Shown here piece after piece: positions 1-10,026 of a stretch of 64,000 nucleotides of DNA. The stretch is taken from the NCBI GenBank assembly GCA_963797015.1, contig CAWCNV010000001.1, positions 620,001 through 684,000 on the forward strand. The letters are read 5' to 3'. Under the pieces are notes generated by a model. That model was not told the DNA's origin. It saw nothing but the letters and a program-made list of their open reading frames with translations, and made no database searches. How positions within the stretch are numbered: position 1 is the stretch's first letter; every line of letters begins with the position of its first letter. A program made the position numbers and the translations under genes. Origin of the DNA: JBBPZA01 sp963797015. GTDB lineage: Bacteria; Actinomycetota; Thermoleophilia; Solirubrobacterales; Solirubrobacteraceae.

Positions 1-399
1 AAGGTCCAGGACGGCCCCTGGCCCGCGTTCCCCGCCGACCTGACCAGCATCGCCGTGGCGCTCGCGACCCAGGCGGCGGGATCCGTGCTGATCCACGAGT
101 GGATGTTCGAGAATCGCCTGGTGTTCACCGACAAGCTGATCGCCATGGGCGCGGACATCGTGCTCTGCGACCCGCACCGCGTGATCGTCACCGGCCCGGG
201 CCGGCTGCGCGGCGAGCGGCTGTCGTCGCCCGACATCCGCGCCGGGATGGCCATGCTGATCGCCGCGCTGTGCGCGGACGGCGTCTCGGAGATCGGGAAC
301 ATCCGCGAGATCGATCGCGGCTACGAGCGCATCGACGAGCGCCTGCGCGAGCTGGGCGCCCGCATCGAGCGCGTCGCCACGGAGCCGGTCCACGCCTAG
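1..399 (+). CDS. murA: UDP-N-acetylglucosamine 1-carboxyvinyltransferase, C-terminal part
   Basis: This is the 3' end of a gene that starts before the window; the first base is in frame. The 132 residues read as the last part of MurA, which transfers enolpyruvate from PEP to UDP-GlcNAc in the first committed step of peptidoglycan synthesis in the cytoplasm. Visible family features are the segment DGPWPAFPADLTS near the beginning and the late SSPDIRAGMAM segment, which matches the DLRAG loop that contacts substrate in MurA. The TAG stop lies inside the 5-bp target duplication of the foldback element that follows, so the insertion hit the gene end without changing the protein. A murA gene just before the his operon suggests either the only MurA or a second copy; the window cannot tell. 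Confidence 0.9.
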   Translation, partial: KVQDGPWPAFPADLTSIAVALATQAAGSVLIHEWMFENRLVFTDKLIAMGADIVLCDPHRVIVTGPGRLRGERLSSPDIRAGMAMLIAALCADGVSEIGNIREIDRGYERIDERLRELGARIERVATEPVHA

Positions 400-400
400 G

Positions 401-559
401 TGTCGTGAGTCGGAAGTTCGGGCGCAGGATGCGGGATGCATCGTCGTCCGTGGGTGTGGGCGGCGACGAAGCCTGTGCCGGTGGCACAGGCGAGGAGACG
501 GCCGCGCGCACGGGCGGCGAGGCGCCCGCAGGCTGCCCGCGAACTGACGACTCACGACA
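401..559. mobile_element. 159-bp foldback (MITE-like) element
   Basis: The element begins with TGTCGTGAGTCG and ends with the exact reverse complement of it. The terminal inverted repeats stay similar for about 22 bp. The middle is a perfect 9-bp hairpin, GCCTGTGCC (471-479) pairing with GGCACAGGC (483-491), so the whole element can fold back on itself. CTAGG is present directly before (396-400) and directly after (560-564), as expected for a 5-bp target-site duplication. It holds no convincing gene. It looks like a miniature inverted-repeat transposable element mobilised in trans; the family of the transposase is unknown. Confidence 0.75.
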
Positions 560-643
560 CTAGGGCGTGGCCGGTAGCCCGCCCATGATCGACCCGATTC
601 CCAACGGATGGTGCGATGTGTTGCGCGAGGAGAGCGGAAGGCT

Positions 644-1585
644 GTGATCCACCCGATCCCGAGCGGAACGCGCGACGTGCTGCCCGACGAGATGCGGGAG
701 CTGCGCGCGATCACGGATCGTCTGCGAGCGGCGTTCGAGGCGGCGGGCTACGGCGAGGTGTCGACTCCCGCACTCGAGTACGAGTCAGAGCTGCGCCCGG
801 CGGGCCTGAGCCCGGCCTACCGGCTGTTCGACGCCCACGGCGAGGTGCTGGTGCTGCGCGCGGACATGACGGTGCCGATCGCCCGCGTGGCCGCGACCCG
901 CTACGGGAACGTCGAGCCACCGTTGCGCTTCTGCTACTTCGCCCACACCTACCGGCCGGTCCGCGCCCACCGCGGCCAGCCGCGCGAGCTGCTGCAGGCC
1001 GGCGTCGAGCTGATCGGATCCCCCGCGCCGGAGGGAACCGCCGAGGCGCTCACACTTCTGTGCAAGGCGCTCGACGCCGCCGGCCTCCGCGGCTACCGCG
1101 TGGGGCTCGGCGACGCCGGCCTCTACCCGGCGCTGCTCGACATGGTCGGCGTGGAGCCGGCGCGGCGCGGCCCGCTGCTGCACGAGCTCGTCACGCGCGA
1201 CTTCTCCGGCGTCGAGCGCGAGATCGGCGCGCTGGGGCTGGACGCCGATGCCTCCGAGCTGCTGCTGCGCGTGCCCCAGACGCGCGGCGGCGCCGAGGCG
1301 CTCGACGCGGCGGGCCCAGCGGTCGACGGCATGCGGGCGGTGCACGCCCTGCTCGAGCCCGCGATCGCCGAGCGGGTGATCTTCGACCTCGGGCTCCTGC
1401 GCGACCTCGGCTACTACACCGGCGCGGTGTTCGAGGTCTACGACCCCGCGGTCGGCGTCCCGCTGGGGGGCGGCGGGCGCTACGACGAGCTCCTGGGCCG
1501 CTTCGGCCGCCCGCTGCCCGCTGTGGGCTTCGCGCTCGACGTGGAGCGGTTGCACGCCGCGCTGACCGGCGAGGAGGGCGGATGA
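644..1585 (+). CDS. hisZ: ATP phosphoribosyltransferase regulatory subunit HisZ
   Basis: HisZ is a catalytically dead relative of histidyl-tRNA synthetase. It joins the short form of HisG to make the first enzyme of histidine biosynthesis and gives it feedback control. The protein opens with IHPIPSGTRDVLPDE, the class II synthetase-type N-terminus, has the RADMTVPIARV motif 2 region, and ends with GGGGRYDELLGRFG. At about 313 aa it is shorter than HisRS and has no anticodon-binding domain. I chose GTG 644 because the family homology starts right after it; an upstream ATG at 608 would add 12 residues of no family likeness. The stop overlaps hisG by ATGA. Its presence explains why the next gene is the short HisG. 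Confidence 0.88.
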   Translation: MIHPIPSGTRDVLPDEMRELRAITDRLRAAFEAAGYGEVSTPALEYESELRPAGLSPAYRLFDAHGEVLVLRADMTVPIARVAATRYGNVEPPLRFCYFAHTYRPVRAHRGQPRELLQAGVELIGSPAPEGTAEALTLLCKALDAAGLRGYRVGLGDAGLYPALLDMVGVEPARRGPLLHELVTRDFSGVEREIGALGLDADASELLLRVPQTRGGAEALDAAGPAVDGMRAVHALLEPAIAERVIFDLGLLRDLGYYTGAVFEVYDPAVGVPLGGGGRYDELLGRFGRPLPAVGFALDVERLHAALTGEEGG

Positions 1586-2197
1586 ACGAGCTCACTATCG
1601 CCGTCCCGCGCGGCGCCCTGTTCGGAGGCACGCTCGACCTGCTCGACCACCTCGGCGTCGACACCGCCGAGGTGCGCGCCAACGACCGGCGCCTGATCTT
1701 CCCCGAGGCCGGGATCGTGACCATGCGCCCGTCGGACGTCCCCACCTACGTCGAAGCGGGCGCCGCCGACCTCGGCATCACCGGCAAGGACGTGCTCATG
1801 GAGCAGGACGAGCGCGACGTCTACGAGCTGCTCGACCTGCGCTACGGCGAGTGCCGGATGATCCTCGCGAGCGTCGACGGCCCCGACCCCGCCGCCCGCG
1901 CGCTGCGCCGTCTGGGCGTGATGCGGGTGGCGACCAAGTACCCGCGCGTCGCCGCGCGCTGGTTCGAGCGCACCGGCCGGCAGGCCGAGATAGTCGAGGT
2001 CAAGGGCTCGGTCGAGCTCGCGCCGCTGACCGGGCTCGTGGAGGCCGTCGTCGATCTCACCGCCACCGGCAACACCCTGCGCGAGAACGGCCTGGTCGTG
2101 CGAGAGGAGATCGCGACGTGCACCGCCCGCCTGATCGCCAACCCGGTGGCCCACAAGCTCAAGGCGGCGGCGGTAGACGACGTGCTGGAGCGGATCC

Positions 2198-2208
<11 letters not shown>
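1582..2208 (+). CDS. hisG: ATP phosphoribosyltransferase catalytic subunit, short form
   Basis: HisG joins ATP and PRPP to form phosphoribosyl-ATP, the first step of histidine synthesis. The protein is 208 aa, the length of the HisG-S type, which lacks the C-terminal regulatory domain and needs HisZ. Visible features are LTIAVPRGALF at the N-terminus, GADLGITGKDVL in the middle, and the PRPP-binding stretch VVDLTATGNTLRENGL near residue 160. ATG 1582 overlaps the hisZ stop, and the 3' end overlaps hisD by 11 bases, so translation is probably coupled on both sides. Confidence 0.93.
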
Positions 2209-3453
<1,245 letters not shown>

Positions 3454-3457
<4 letters not shown>

Positions 3458-4044
3458 CCCGCAGCGCCGAGATAGACCGCAGGACCGGCGAGACCACTGT
3501 GAGCCTCGCGCTCGCGCTCGACGGCGACGGCTCGGGTGAGCGGCACACCGGAGTGGGGTTCCTCGACCACATGCTCGACCTGCTGGCCCGCCACGGCCGC
3601 CTGCACCTCGACATCCGCGCCAAGGGCGACCTGGACACCGGCGCCCACCACACCGTCGAGGACGTCGGGCTGTGCCTCGGCCAGGCGCTCGACCGGGCGC
3701 TGGGCGACCGCGCCGGGATCGCTCGCTACGGCGATGCGCTGGTGCCCATGGACGAGGCGCTGGCGACGTGCGCGATCGACGTCTCCGGTCGCCCGCACCT
3801 GGCCTGGGCCGGCGCGCTCCCGCCCGGCGCGATCGGCGGCTTCGACCACGAGGAGGCCGAGGAGTTCTTCCGCGCCGTGGCCAGCACCGCGAAGCTCACC
3901 GTCCACCTGCGCATCGAGGCCGGGACGAACGCGCACCACATGATCGAGGCGGCGTTCAAGGCCTTCGCGCGGGCGCTGCGCGCCGCGGTCGCGCTCGATC
4001 CGACCGAGCGCGGCGTGCCCTCGACCAAGGGAACGCTGACGTGA
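3454..4044 (+). CDS. hisB: Imidazoleglycerol-phosphate dehydratase
   Basis: This enzyme dehydrates imidazole-glycerol phosphate to imidazole-acetol phosphate, step 6 of histidine synthesis. It is the 196-aa monofunctional form without a histidinol phosphatase domain. The two metal-binding repeats are clear: GAHHTVEDVGLCLG near residue 70 and NAHHMIEAAFKAFAR near residue 160, together with GFLDHMLDLLARHG. GTG 3454 overlaps the hisD stop. The end overlaps hisH by four bases. Confidence 0.94.
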
Positions 4045-4673
4045 GCGGCCCGGCGATCGCGATCGTCGACTACGGGATGGGCAACCGGCGCTCGGTCGAG
4101 AAGGCGCTCGGGCGCGTCGGAGCGCGCACCGTCATCACGCGCGAACCGACCGAGCTGCGCGCGGCCGACGGCCTGCTGCTGCCCGGCGTGGGCGCGTTCC
4201 CGGCGGCCATGCGCGTGCTGCGCGAGCTCGAGCTGGAGGACGTGCTGCGCGGCTGCGCGCGCGAAGGGATGCCACTGTTCGGCTCGTGCATGGGCATGCA
4301 GCTCCTGTTCGAGAGCTCGGAGGAGCAGGGCGGCGCGGCCGGGCTCGGGATCCTGCGCGGCGAGGTCCGGCGGCTCGACGCCCGCGGCGCGACGCTGCCC
4401 CACATGGGTTGGAACGAGGTGGCCTGGGTCCGGGAGTCGCCGCTGGTCGAAGGGCTACCCGACCCTGCCGCCTTCTACCACGTGCACTCCTACGTGCCTC
4501 ACCCGGCCGATGAGCAGGACGTGCTGGGCACGAGCTCGTACGGGTCGCCGTTCGCGTCGGTCGTCGCCCGCGACAACGTGTTCGGCGCGCAGTTCCATCC
4601 CGAGAAGTCGTCGGCCAACGGGCTCGCGCTGCTGCGCAACTTCACCCGCATCTGCGCGCCCGTCTCGGCGTGA
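4041..4673 (+). CDS. hisH: Imidazole glycerol phosphate synthase, glutaminase subunit
   Basis: HisH frees ammonia from glutamine and passes it to HisF. The 210-aa protein is a class I glutamine amidotransferase. It opens with IAIVDYGMGN, has the nucleophile cysteine in GSCMGMQLLFE (many family members have GICLGMQ here), and has the catalytic HPEKS near the C-terminus (FGAQFHPEKS). PHMGWNEV is also typical. Start GTG 4041 overlaps the hisB stop as GTGA, and the stop overlaps hisA in the same way. HisF lies one gene downstream. Confidence 0.94.
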   Translation: MSGPAIAIVDYGMGNRRSVEKALGRVGARTVITREPTELRAADGLLLPGVGAFPAAMRVLRELELEDVLRGCAREGMPLFGSCMGMQLLFESSEEQGGAAGLGILRGEVRRLDARGATLPHMGWNEVAWVRESPLVEGLPDPAAFYHVHSYVPHPADEQDVLGTSSYGSPFASVVARDNVFGAQFHPEKSSANGLALLRNFTRICAPVSA

Positions 4674-5395
4674 TCCTGTACCCGGCGATCGACATCGCGG
4701 GCGGCAAGGCCGTGCGCCTGGTCCAGGGCCGCTTCGAGGACGAGACGGTCTATGACGAGGATCCGCTGCACGCCGCGCGCGCGTGGGCGCAGCAGGGCGC
4801 GCGCTTCCTGCACGTGGTCGACCTCGACGGTGCGCGGACGGGCCGGCCGGCGAGCCTCGGTCACCTGGAGCGGATCACGGCCGAGCTCGAGGTGCCCGTT
4901 CAGTACGGCGGCGGGCTGCGCGACCTGGTCTCGGTGCGCGAGGCGCTGCGGGCCGGCGCGGCCCGCGTCGTGCTGGGCACGGCCGCCTACACCGACGTCG
5001 AGTTCCTCGACGAGGTGCTGGCCGCGTTCGAGAACCGCATCCTGGTCTCCGTCGACGTCCGCGGCGGCCACGTCTCCACCGCGGGCTGGACCGAGACCAC
5101 CCAGATGCCGGCCGACGCGGTCATCGAGCGCATGCAGGACCGCGGCGTGCGCAACTTCGTCTACACGAGCGTGGAGCGCGACGGGATGCTGCAGGGCGTC
5201 GACGTCGACGAGGTCCGCCGCGTGGCCGCCGTCGTGCGCGGGCGCTTCCTGTACTCGGGCGGCGTGGGATCGCTCGACGACCTCCGCGCGCTGGCCGCGC
5301 TGCGCCAGGTCAACCTCGCCGGCGTGATCGTCGGCAAGGCGCTCTACGAGCGGCGCTTCACCGTGGCCGAGGCTCAGTCGCTTCTGGAAGACTGA
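4670..5395 (+). CDS. hisA: Phosphoribosylformimino-5-aminoimidazole carboxamide ribotide isomerase
   Basis: HisA isomerises ProFAR to PRFAR in histidine synthesis. It is a 241-aa (beta/alpha)8 barrel with the N-terminal YPAIDIAGGKAVRLVQG, in which the first Asp is catalytic, then PVQYGGGLR and LYSGGVGSLDDL as phosphate-binding loops. In actinomycetes that lack trpF this gene may act as the dual-function PriA. The arginine-rich PriA-specific loop is not something I can judge by eye, so plain HisA is the safer call. GTG 4670 overlaps the hisH stop. Confidence 0.9.
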   Translation: MILYPAIDIAGGKAVRLVQGRFEDETVYDEDPLHAARAWAQQGARFLHVVDLDGARTGRPASLGHLERITAELEVPVQYGGGLRDLVSVREALRAGAARVVLGTAAYTDVEFLDEVLAAFENRILVSVDVRGGHVSTAGWTETTQMPADAVIERMQDRGVRNFVYTSVERDGMLQGVDVDEVRRVAAVVRGRFLYSGGVGSLDDLRALAALRQVNLAGVIVGKALYERRFTVAEAQSLLED

Positions 5396-5408
5396 CCTCG
5401 TCGCGCCC

Positions 5409-5414
5409 TATCGT
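5409..5414 (+). promoter_or_regulatory. Candidate -10 box for a leaderless hisF transcript
   Basis: TATCGT lies six bases before the hisF GTG (5421), within the 25-base gap after hisA. There is no ribosome-binding sequence in the gap. The same TANNNT-to-start spacing recurs at many first genes in this window, so hisF may also be transcribed from its own promoter. Confidence 0.45.
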
Positions 5415-5420
5415 GGCTGC

Positions 5421-6182
5421 GTGCACTTCAAGCGCGTGATCCCGTGCCTGGACGTCGACGCCGGCCGCGTGGTCAAGGGCACGCACTTCGTCGACATCCG
5501 CGACGCGGGCGATCCGGTCGAGCTGGCCGAGCGCTACGACGCCGGCGGGGCCGACGAGCTCGTCTTCCTCGACATCACCGCGACGCACGAGAAGCGCGAC
5601 ACCATGAGGGCGCTCGCCCGGCGCACTGCCGACAACGTGTTCGTGCCCTTCACGATCGGCGGCGGGATCCGCTCGGTGGAGGATGCGCAGGCCGTGCTCG
5701 ACGCCGGCTCGGACAAGGTGTCGGTCAACTCGGCCGCGGTCGCCCGGCCCGAGCTGATCGGGGAGCTGGCCGAGCGCTTCGGGGTGCAGTGCGTGGTGCT
5801 GGCGATCGACGCCAAGCGCCGCGACGGGGGCTGGGAGGTGTTCGTCGCCGGCGGGCGCAGCCCGACCGGACGCGACGTCGTGGAGTGGGCGCGCGAGGGG
5901 GTCGAGCGGGGGGCGGGGGAGATCCTGCTGACGAGCATGGACCGCGACGGCACGAACACCGGGTATGACCTCGAGCTCACCGGGGCGGTCGCGGGCGCTG
6001 TGGGGGTGCCGGTGATCGCCTCCGGCGGCGCGGGCGAGGTCGAGCACCTCGTGGAGGCGCTCGAGGCCGGCGCCGATGCGGTGCTCGTCGCGTCGATCCT
6101 GCACTACGGCCGCTTCACCGTCGCTGAGCTGAAGCGCCGCCTGGGCGAGGCGGGAGTGGCGATCCGGCCCGCCCCGTCCTGA
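5421..6182 (+). CDS. hisF: Imidazole glycerol phosphate synthase, cyclase subunit
   Basis: HisF uses ammonia from HisH to convert PRFAR to IGP and AICAR, linking histidine and purine synthesis. The 253-aa barrel has catalytic Asp residues in IPCLDVDAGRVVKG (N-terminus) and LLTSMDRDGTNTGYD (near residue 175), plus FTIGGGIRSVEDA and VIASGGAGEVEHL phosphate loops. It is the last his gene here; hisC, hisE and hisI are not in the window. It is the only his gene with a real intergenic gap in front of it. Confidence 0.95.
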   Translation: MHFKRVIPCLDVDAGRVVKGTHFVDIRDAGDPVELAERYDAGGADELVFLDITATHEKRDTMRALARRTADNVFVPFTIGGGIRSVEDAQAVLDAGSDKVSVNSAAVARPELIGELAERFGVQCVVLAIDAKRRDGGWEVFVAGGRSPTGRDVVEWAREGVERGAGEILLTSMDRDGTNTGYDLELTGAVAGAVGVPVIASGGAGEVEHLVEALEAGADAVLVASILHYGRFTVAELKRRLGEAGVAIRPAPS

Positions 6183-6203
6183 GACGGGCGAGACTGCGCC
6201 GCG

Positions 6204-7460
6204 ATGGCTCCCGCCGCCGATCCCTCGACGCTGTCGGACCGCCTGAGCGGCCACTCTGCGGTGCGCAGGCTCGCCGAGGCGGGGGAGGGGGAGTCGGGCC
6301 TGTGGCTGGTCGGGGGCGCCGTGCGCGACCTGCTCCTCGGCGAGCAGCCGCTCGACCTCGACCTGAGCGTCGAGGCCGACGCGCCGGCGACGGCGCAGCG
6401 AATGGCCGAGCGGCTCGGAGGGACGGTCCACGCCAGCGGGCGCTTCGACACCGCCACGGTGAGCGCTCGGGGCCTCGTGTTCGACGTCGCGCGCGCCCGC
6501 CGCGAGTCCTATCCCCGTCCCGGAGCGCTGCCGGAGGTCGAGCCCGCGACGATCGACGAGGACCTTCCCCGGCGGGACTTCACCGTCAACGCGCTCGCCG
6601 CCTCTCTCGATCGGGCGCGCCTGGGCGAGCTGCGCTCACCGCCGGGAGCGCTGGAGGACCTCGACGCCGGCCTGTTGCGCGTCATGCATCGGCGCAGCTT
6701 CATCGACGACCCCACGCGCCTGTTGAGGCTGGCGCGGTTCGCCGCGCGAGGGGGCCGCGGCGAGGCGGGCGAGGGGCGCTCGCGAGCCCGCTTCACCCCC
6801 CAGCCCGAAACCGAGCGGCTGGCGCGCGAAGCGATCGGCGCCGGTGCTCTGGACACGGTCTCGGGCCATCGCATCGGCGCCGAGCTGCGCCTGCTCGTCG
6901 CCAAGGCGCCACCGCTCGCCGCGCTGCGCGAGGCGCAACGGCTCGGCCTCCTCGCCGCCCTGAACCCGGCGCTCGAGCTCGACGAGGAGCTCACGGCGAG
7001 CACGCTCGCGCTGATCGGAGATGACCGCGAGCGCCCGCTCGCCGCGCTCGCCGCGGTCAGCCGCCGCATCGACCCGGGGCCGCTGCGCGCCTGGCTCGAC
7101 GGGTTGGGCTTCCCGGCCGCGGAGCGCGACGCGATGGTCGCGGCCGTACGCGATGCGCCGGCGCTCGCCGCCGCGCTCCGGGCCGCACACCGCCCCTCCG
7201 AGATCGCGGCCGCCGCGGGGCGGGCGTCGGCGGCGGCGGTGGCGCTCGCGGGGGCGCTGGGCGCCGCGGAGTCGGCTCGCCGGTGGCTGGAGGAGCTGCG
7301 CCACGTACGGCTGGAGATCGCAGGCCGCGACCTCGTGGAGGCCGGGGTGCCCGAGGGGCCGGCGGTAGGCCGAGCGCTCACGGCGGCGCTCGTGGCGAAG
7401 CTCGACGGCGCTGCGCGCGGGCGCGACGAGGAGCTGCGGGCGGGGCTGGCGGTGGTATGA
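6204..7460 (+). CDS. cca: CCA tRNA nucleotidyltransferase / poly(A) polymerase family protein
   Basis: This is a class II nucleotidyltransferase of the family that adds or repairs the 3' CCA of tRNA. The head domain shows LVGGAVRDLLLG (nucleotide binding, residues about 33-44), the DLDLSVE metal-binding aspartates, RRDFTVNALA, and DDPTRLLRLARFAAR (residues about 170-185). The rest is an alanine-rich helical region. At 418 aa it fits the short family members, and I see no HD phosphatase signature. CCA addition is the likely role, but a poly(A) polymerase cannot be excluded by eye. The stop overlaps the next gene as ATGA. Confidence 0.8.
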   Translation: MAPAADPSTLSDRLSGHSAVRRLAEAGEGESGLWLVGGAVRDLLLGEQPLDLDLSVEADAPATAQRMAERLGGTVHASGRFDTATVSARGLVFDVARARRESYPRPGALPEVEPATIDEDLPRRDFTVNALAASLDRARLGELRSPPGALEDLDAGLLRVMHRRSFIDDPTRLLRLARFAARGGRGEAGEGRSRARFTPQPETERLAREAIGAGALDTVSGHRIGAELRLLVAKAPPLAALREAQRLGLLAALNPALELDEELTASTLALIGDDRERPLAALAAVSRRIDPGPLRAWLDGLGFPAAERDAMVAAVRDAPALAAALRAAHRPSEIAAAAGRASAAAVALAGALGAAESARRWLEELRHVRLEIAGRDLVEAGVPEGPAVGRALTAALVAKLDGAARGRDEELRAGLAVV

Positions 7461-8500
7461 GGAGCCCGCTCAACGCGCTGCGCTGGGACGGCCGGCCGGG
7501 CCACTACGAGGTCTACTACCTCTCGGCCACCGATCGGGGCAGCGGCGTGGGGCTGTGGATCCGCTACACCCTGCTCGCGCCGGTGAAGGGGAGAGGGGCG
7601 CCGGCGGCGAGCCCGAGCGGGCCGGGGCGGGGGCCGGGCGAGCCCACCTGTTCTCTGTGGCTGATGGCCATGGACCCCGCCGCCCCCGGCGCTCCGTTCG
7701 CGCGCAAGCAGAGCTTCCCGATCGCCGCGCTCTCGATCGACGTCGATCCCTTCCGGCTGCGGATCGGCGACGCCGAGCTCAGCGACCGCGGCATGCGCGG
7801 GTCCGTCGGCGATGCGCGCTGGGAACTCGAGTGGCAGCCCGGCCGGGCCTACGAGCACGTTCGTCCGCTGCTCCAGCGCGCGCGCGTGGCCAAGACGGTG
7901 CTCGCGCTGCCGCATGCCGACGTCGAGGTGAACGGCACGGTCAGCTTCGCCGGGCGCACGCTCGAGCTGCGCGGTGCGCGCGGCGGCCAGGCCCACCTGT
8001 GGGGCACCAAGCACGCCGCGCGCTGGGCGTGGGCGCATTGCAACGACTTCGAGACGGACACCGGGGAGCCACGCCCCGGAGCGTTCGTCGACGGCGTGTC
8101 GGTGTTCGTCCCGCGCTTCGGGCGCGAGCTGGGGCCGAGCACGCCGGTGGTCGCGCGCGTGGGCGACCGCGATCTGCTCTCCACCTCGCCGCGCGCCGTG
8201 CTGGCCAACCCCAGCACCTTCGCGCTCACGTCGTGGCGCTTCGGCGCCCGCGACTCCGATCGCCGCCTGCACGTGGAGGTGGACGCGCGCCGCGAGGACC
8301 TCGTCGGCGTCGCGTACGAGGACCCCGACGGCGCGCCGGCCTACTGCTACAACACCGAGATCGCGAGCATGCGGGTCCAGGTCCAGCAGCGCTCCGGCGG
8401 TCGCTGGGAGCACGTCGAGCGGCTCGTCGCGCCGCGCCGGGCGCACTTCGAGTACGCGCAGCGCAATCCGGTCCCGGGCCTGGAGCTGCACGTACCGTGA
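7457..8500 (+). CDS. Lipocalin-like (AttH/CrtC-type) protein of unknown function
   Basis: The 347-aa protein is not a known enzyme to me. Segments such as HYEVYYLSATDRGSGVGLW at the start, GLWIRYTLLAP, and GTKHAARWAWAHCNDF in the middle resemble the two-lobed lipocalin-like fold of AttH and hydroxyneurosporene synthase-type proteins. No signal peptide or membrane segment is visible, so a cytoplasmic location is likely. ATG 7457 overlaps the end of the nucleotidyltransferase gene, and GTG of the next gene overlaps its stop, so it is a true operon member. Ligand and reaction are unknown. Confidence 0.6.
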   Translation: MRSPLNALRWDGRPGHYEVYYLSATDRGSGVGLWIRYTLLAPVKGRGAPAASPSGPGRGPGEPTCSLWLMAMDPAAPGAPFARKQSFPIAALSIDVDPFRLRIGDAELSDRGMRGSVGDARWELEWQPGRAYEHVRPLLQRARVAKTVLALPHADVEVNGTVSFAGRTLELRGARGGQAHLWGTKHAARWAWAHCNDFETDTGEPRPGAFVDGVSVFVPRFGRELGPSTPVVARVGDRDLLSTSPRAVLANPSTFALTSWRFGARDSDRRLHVEVDARREDLVGVAYEDPDGAPAYCYNTEIASMRVQVQQRSGGRWEHVERLVAPRRAHFEYAQRNPVPGLELHVP

Positions 8501-9288
8501 GCGTGCCGGCCGGCGGACCGGGCGCCGCCCGACCCGTGGATGGGGCCACGAGCGGGCCTGGAGAGGGCTTCCGCTGGGCCGGCGAGCACATCGCGATCGA
8601 CCTCCCCGGCGGCCGCGTGCTGTTCACGACCCGTCGCGGCGGGGTCTCGACCGGGCCCTACACGAGCCTCAACCTCGGCCTGTGGACCGACGACGAGCGC
8701 GGATGCGTGATCGAGAACCGAGAGCGCGTCGCCCGCAGCGTCGGCATCGCGCGCGATCGCTTCGCGCAGGGGCGCCAGGTCCACGGGACGGTCGTGCGAC
8801 GGGTGAAGGGCGTTCCGGGCGAGCCGCAGCCCGCCGACGGCCAGGCGACGGCGCAGGACGGCGTTGCCGCGATCGTGCTCGTCGCCGACTGCCTGCCCGT
8901 CGCGCTGGTCGCGCCCGAGGCCGTGGCGATGCTGCACTGCGGGTGGCGCGGGCTGGCCGGAGGGCTGGTCGGCGAGGGCGTCGCCGCTCTGCGCCAGCTG
9001 GGAGCGGCCGGGCCGATCGCCGCGGCGATCGGCCCGGGCGCGGGGCCGTGCTGCTACGAGTCCGGCGAAGAGCTGCACGCCGCGTTCGCGCGCCACGGCG
9101 ACGGCGTGCGGCGGGGGCGCAACGTGGACCTGAAGGCCGCCGCGCGTCTCGAGCTCGAGGCGGGTGGCGTCGACGCGATCCACGACGTCGGGCTGTGCAC
9201 GATCTGCGCCGGGGAGGAACTGTTCTTCTCGCACCGGCGCGATGCCGGTGTGACCGGCCGCCAGGCCGGAGTGGTGTGGCGCGAGTGA
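8497..9288 (+). CDS. pgeF: Peptidoglycan editing factor PgeF (YfiH/DUF152, polyphenol oxidase family)
   Basis: PgeF-type proteins remove misincorporated L-serine from peptidoglycan precursors in E. coli; the family was earlier called multicopper polyphenol oxidase. The 263-aa protein carries the zinc-site residues of the family in QGRQVHGTVV, VADCLPVAL (Cys) and LHCGWRGLAGG (His), plus AIGPGAGPCCYE. LFTTRRGGVSTGPY is a typical N-terminal segment. It precedes yggS and sepF, the usual place of this gene downstream of the division cluster in Gram-positive bacteria. Start GTG 8497 overlaps the previous stop. Confidence 0.88.
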   Translation: MSVPAGGPGAARPVDGATSGPGEGFRWAGEHIAIDLPGGRVLFTTRRGGVSTGPYTSLNLGLWTDDERGCVIENRERVARSVGIARDRFAQGRQVHGTVVRRVKGVPGEPQPADGQATAQDGVAAIVLVADCLPVALVAPEAVAMLHCGWRGLAGGLVGEGVAALRQLGAAGPIAAAIGPGAGPCCYESGEELHAAFARHGDGVRRGRNVDLKAAARLELEAGGVDAIHDVGLCTICAGEELFFSHRRDAGVTGRQAGVVWRE

Positions 9289-9322
9289 CCGGCCGCCGTA
9301 CGCCGGTCCGGCGCGGTCGGCC

Positions 9323-9985
9323 ATGCCCGAGCTGATCCACGGGCTCGATCCCGACCGCGTCCGGGCCAACCTCGCGCGGGTCCGCGAGGAGATCGCCCAG
9401 GCGGCCGAGCAAGCCGGCCGCGATCCGAAGGAGGTCGAGCTGCTCGCCGCGACCAAGTACATCGGCGTCGAGGACATGGGCGCGCTGGCCGAGGCCGGGA
9501 TCGAGCTCGTGGGGGAGAACCGGGCCCAGGACCTCGCCGCCAAGCAGGAGCGCTGGGGCGAGCGCTTCACGTGGGACTTCATCGGCCACCTCCAGAGCCG
9601 CAAGGTCCCGGACGTGATCGGCCGCGTGCGGCTCGTCCACTCGGTCGCCTCGGACTCCGTGCTGCGCCGGCTCGAGCGCCACGGCGAGGGCCGTGAGGTC
9701 CTGGTCGAGGTCAACCTCTCGGGCGAGGAGTCCAAGAGCGGCGTGCCCGAGGCCGAGCTCGACGCGTTCCTGGGCCGCTGCCCCGTCCCGGTCGCCGGCC
9801 TGACCACGATGCCACCGGCCGCCGCCGATCCCGAGGCGAGCCGGCCCTACTTCACCCGCCTCCGCGCACTCGCTGCCGAGCACGGGCTGGCGCGGCTGTC
9901 GATGGGCACCACGCAGGACTTCACGGTCGCGGTCGAGGAGGGGGCGACGATCGTGCGCATCGGCACAAGGCTCTACCGCGGCTAG
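9323..9985 (+). CDS. yggS: Pyridoxal phosphate homeostasis protein (YggS/PROSC family)
   Basis: YggS-type proteins bind PLP and keep free PLP levels in balance; they have a single alanine-racemase-like barrel. The 220-aa sequence shows the PLP lysine in AATKYIGVEDM, then GENRAQDLAAKQERW, FIGHLQSRK and the late LSMGTTQDFTVAVEEG with phosphate-binding residues. All are standard for the family. It lies between pgeF and sepF, which is the conserved order in actinobacteria. The start ATG 9323 follows a 34-base gap. Confidence 0.92.
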   Translation: MPELIHGLDPDRVRANLARVREEIAQAAEQAGRDPKEVELLAATKYIGVEDMGALAEAGIELVGENRAQDLAAKQERWGERFTWDFIGHLQSRKVPDVIGRVRLVHSVASDSVLRRLERHGEGREVLVEVNLSGEESKSGVPEAELDAFLGRCPVPVAGLTTMPPAAADPEASRPYFTRLRALAAEHGLARLSMGTTQDFTVAVEEGATIVRIGTRLYRG

Positions 9986-10026
9986 ACAATCCCGCCGGCG
10001 CGTGCGGGCTCGTGGCGCGCCAGCTG

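Noticed and set aside
785..1555. 256-residue minus-strand open frame across hisZ
   Set aside because: Opposite-strand shadow in high-GC DNA, no family features; hisZ on the plus strand has clear motifs.
616..1581. Long open frame running into hisG from inside hisZ
   Set aside because: It is the shadow of hisZ in another frame, extremely Arg- and Ala-rich; only the part from 1582 is HisG.
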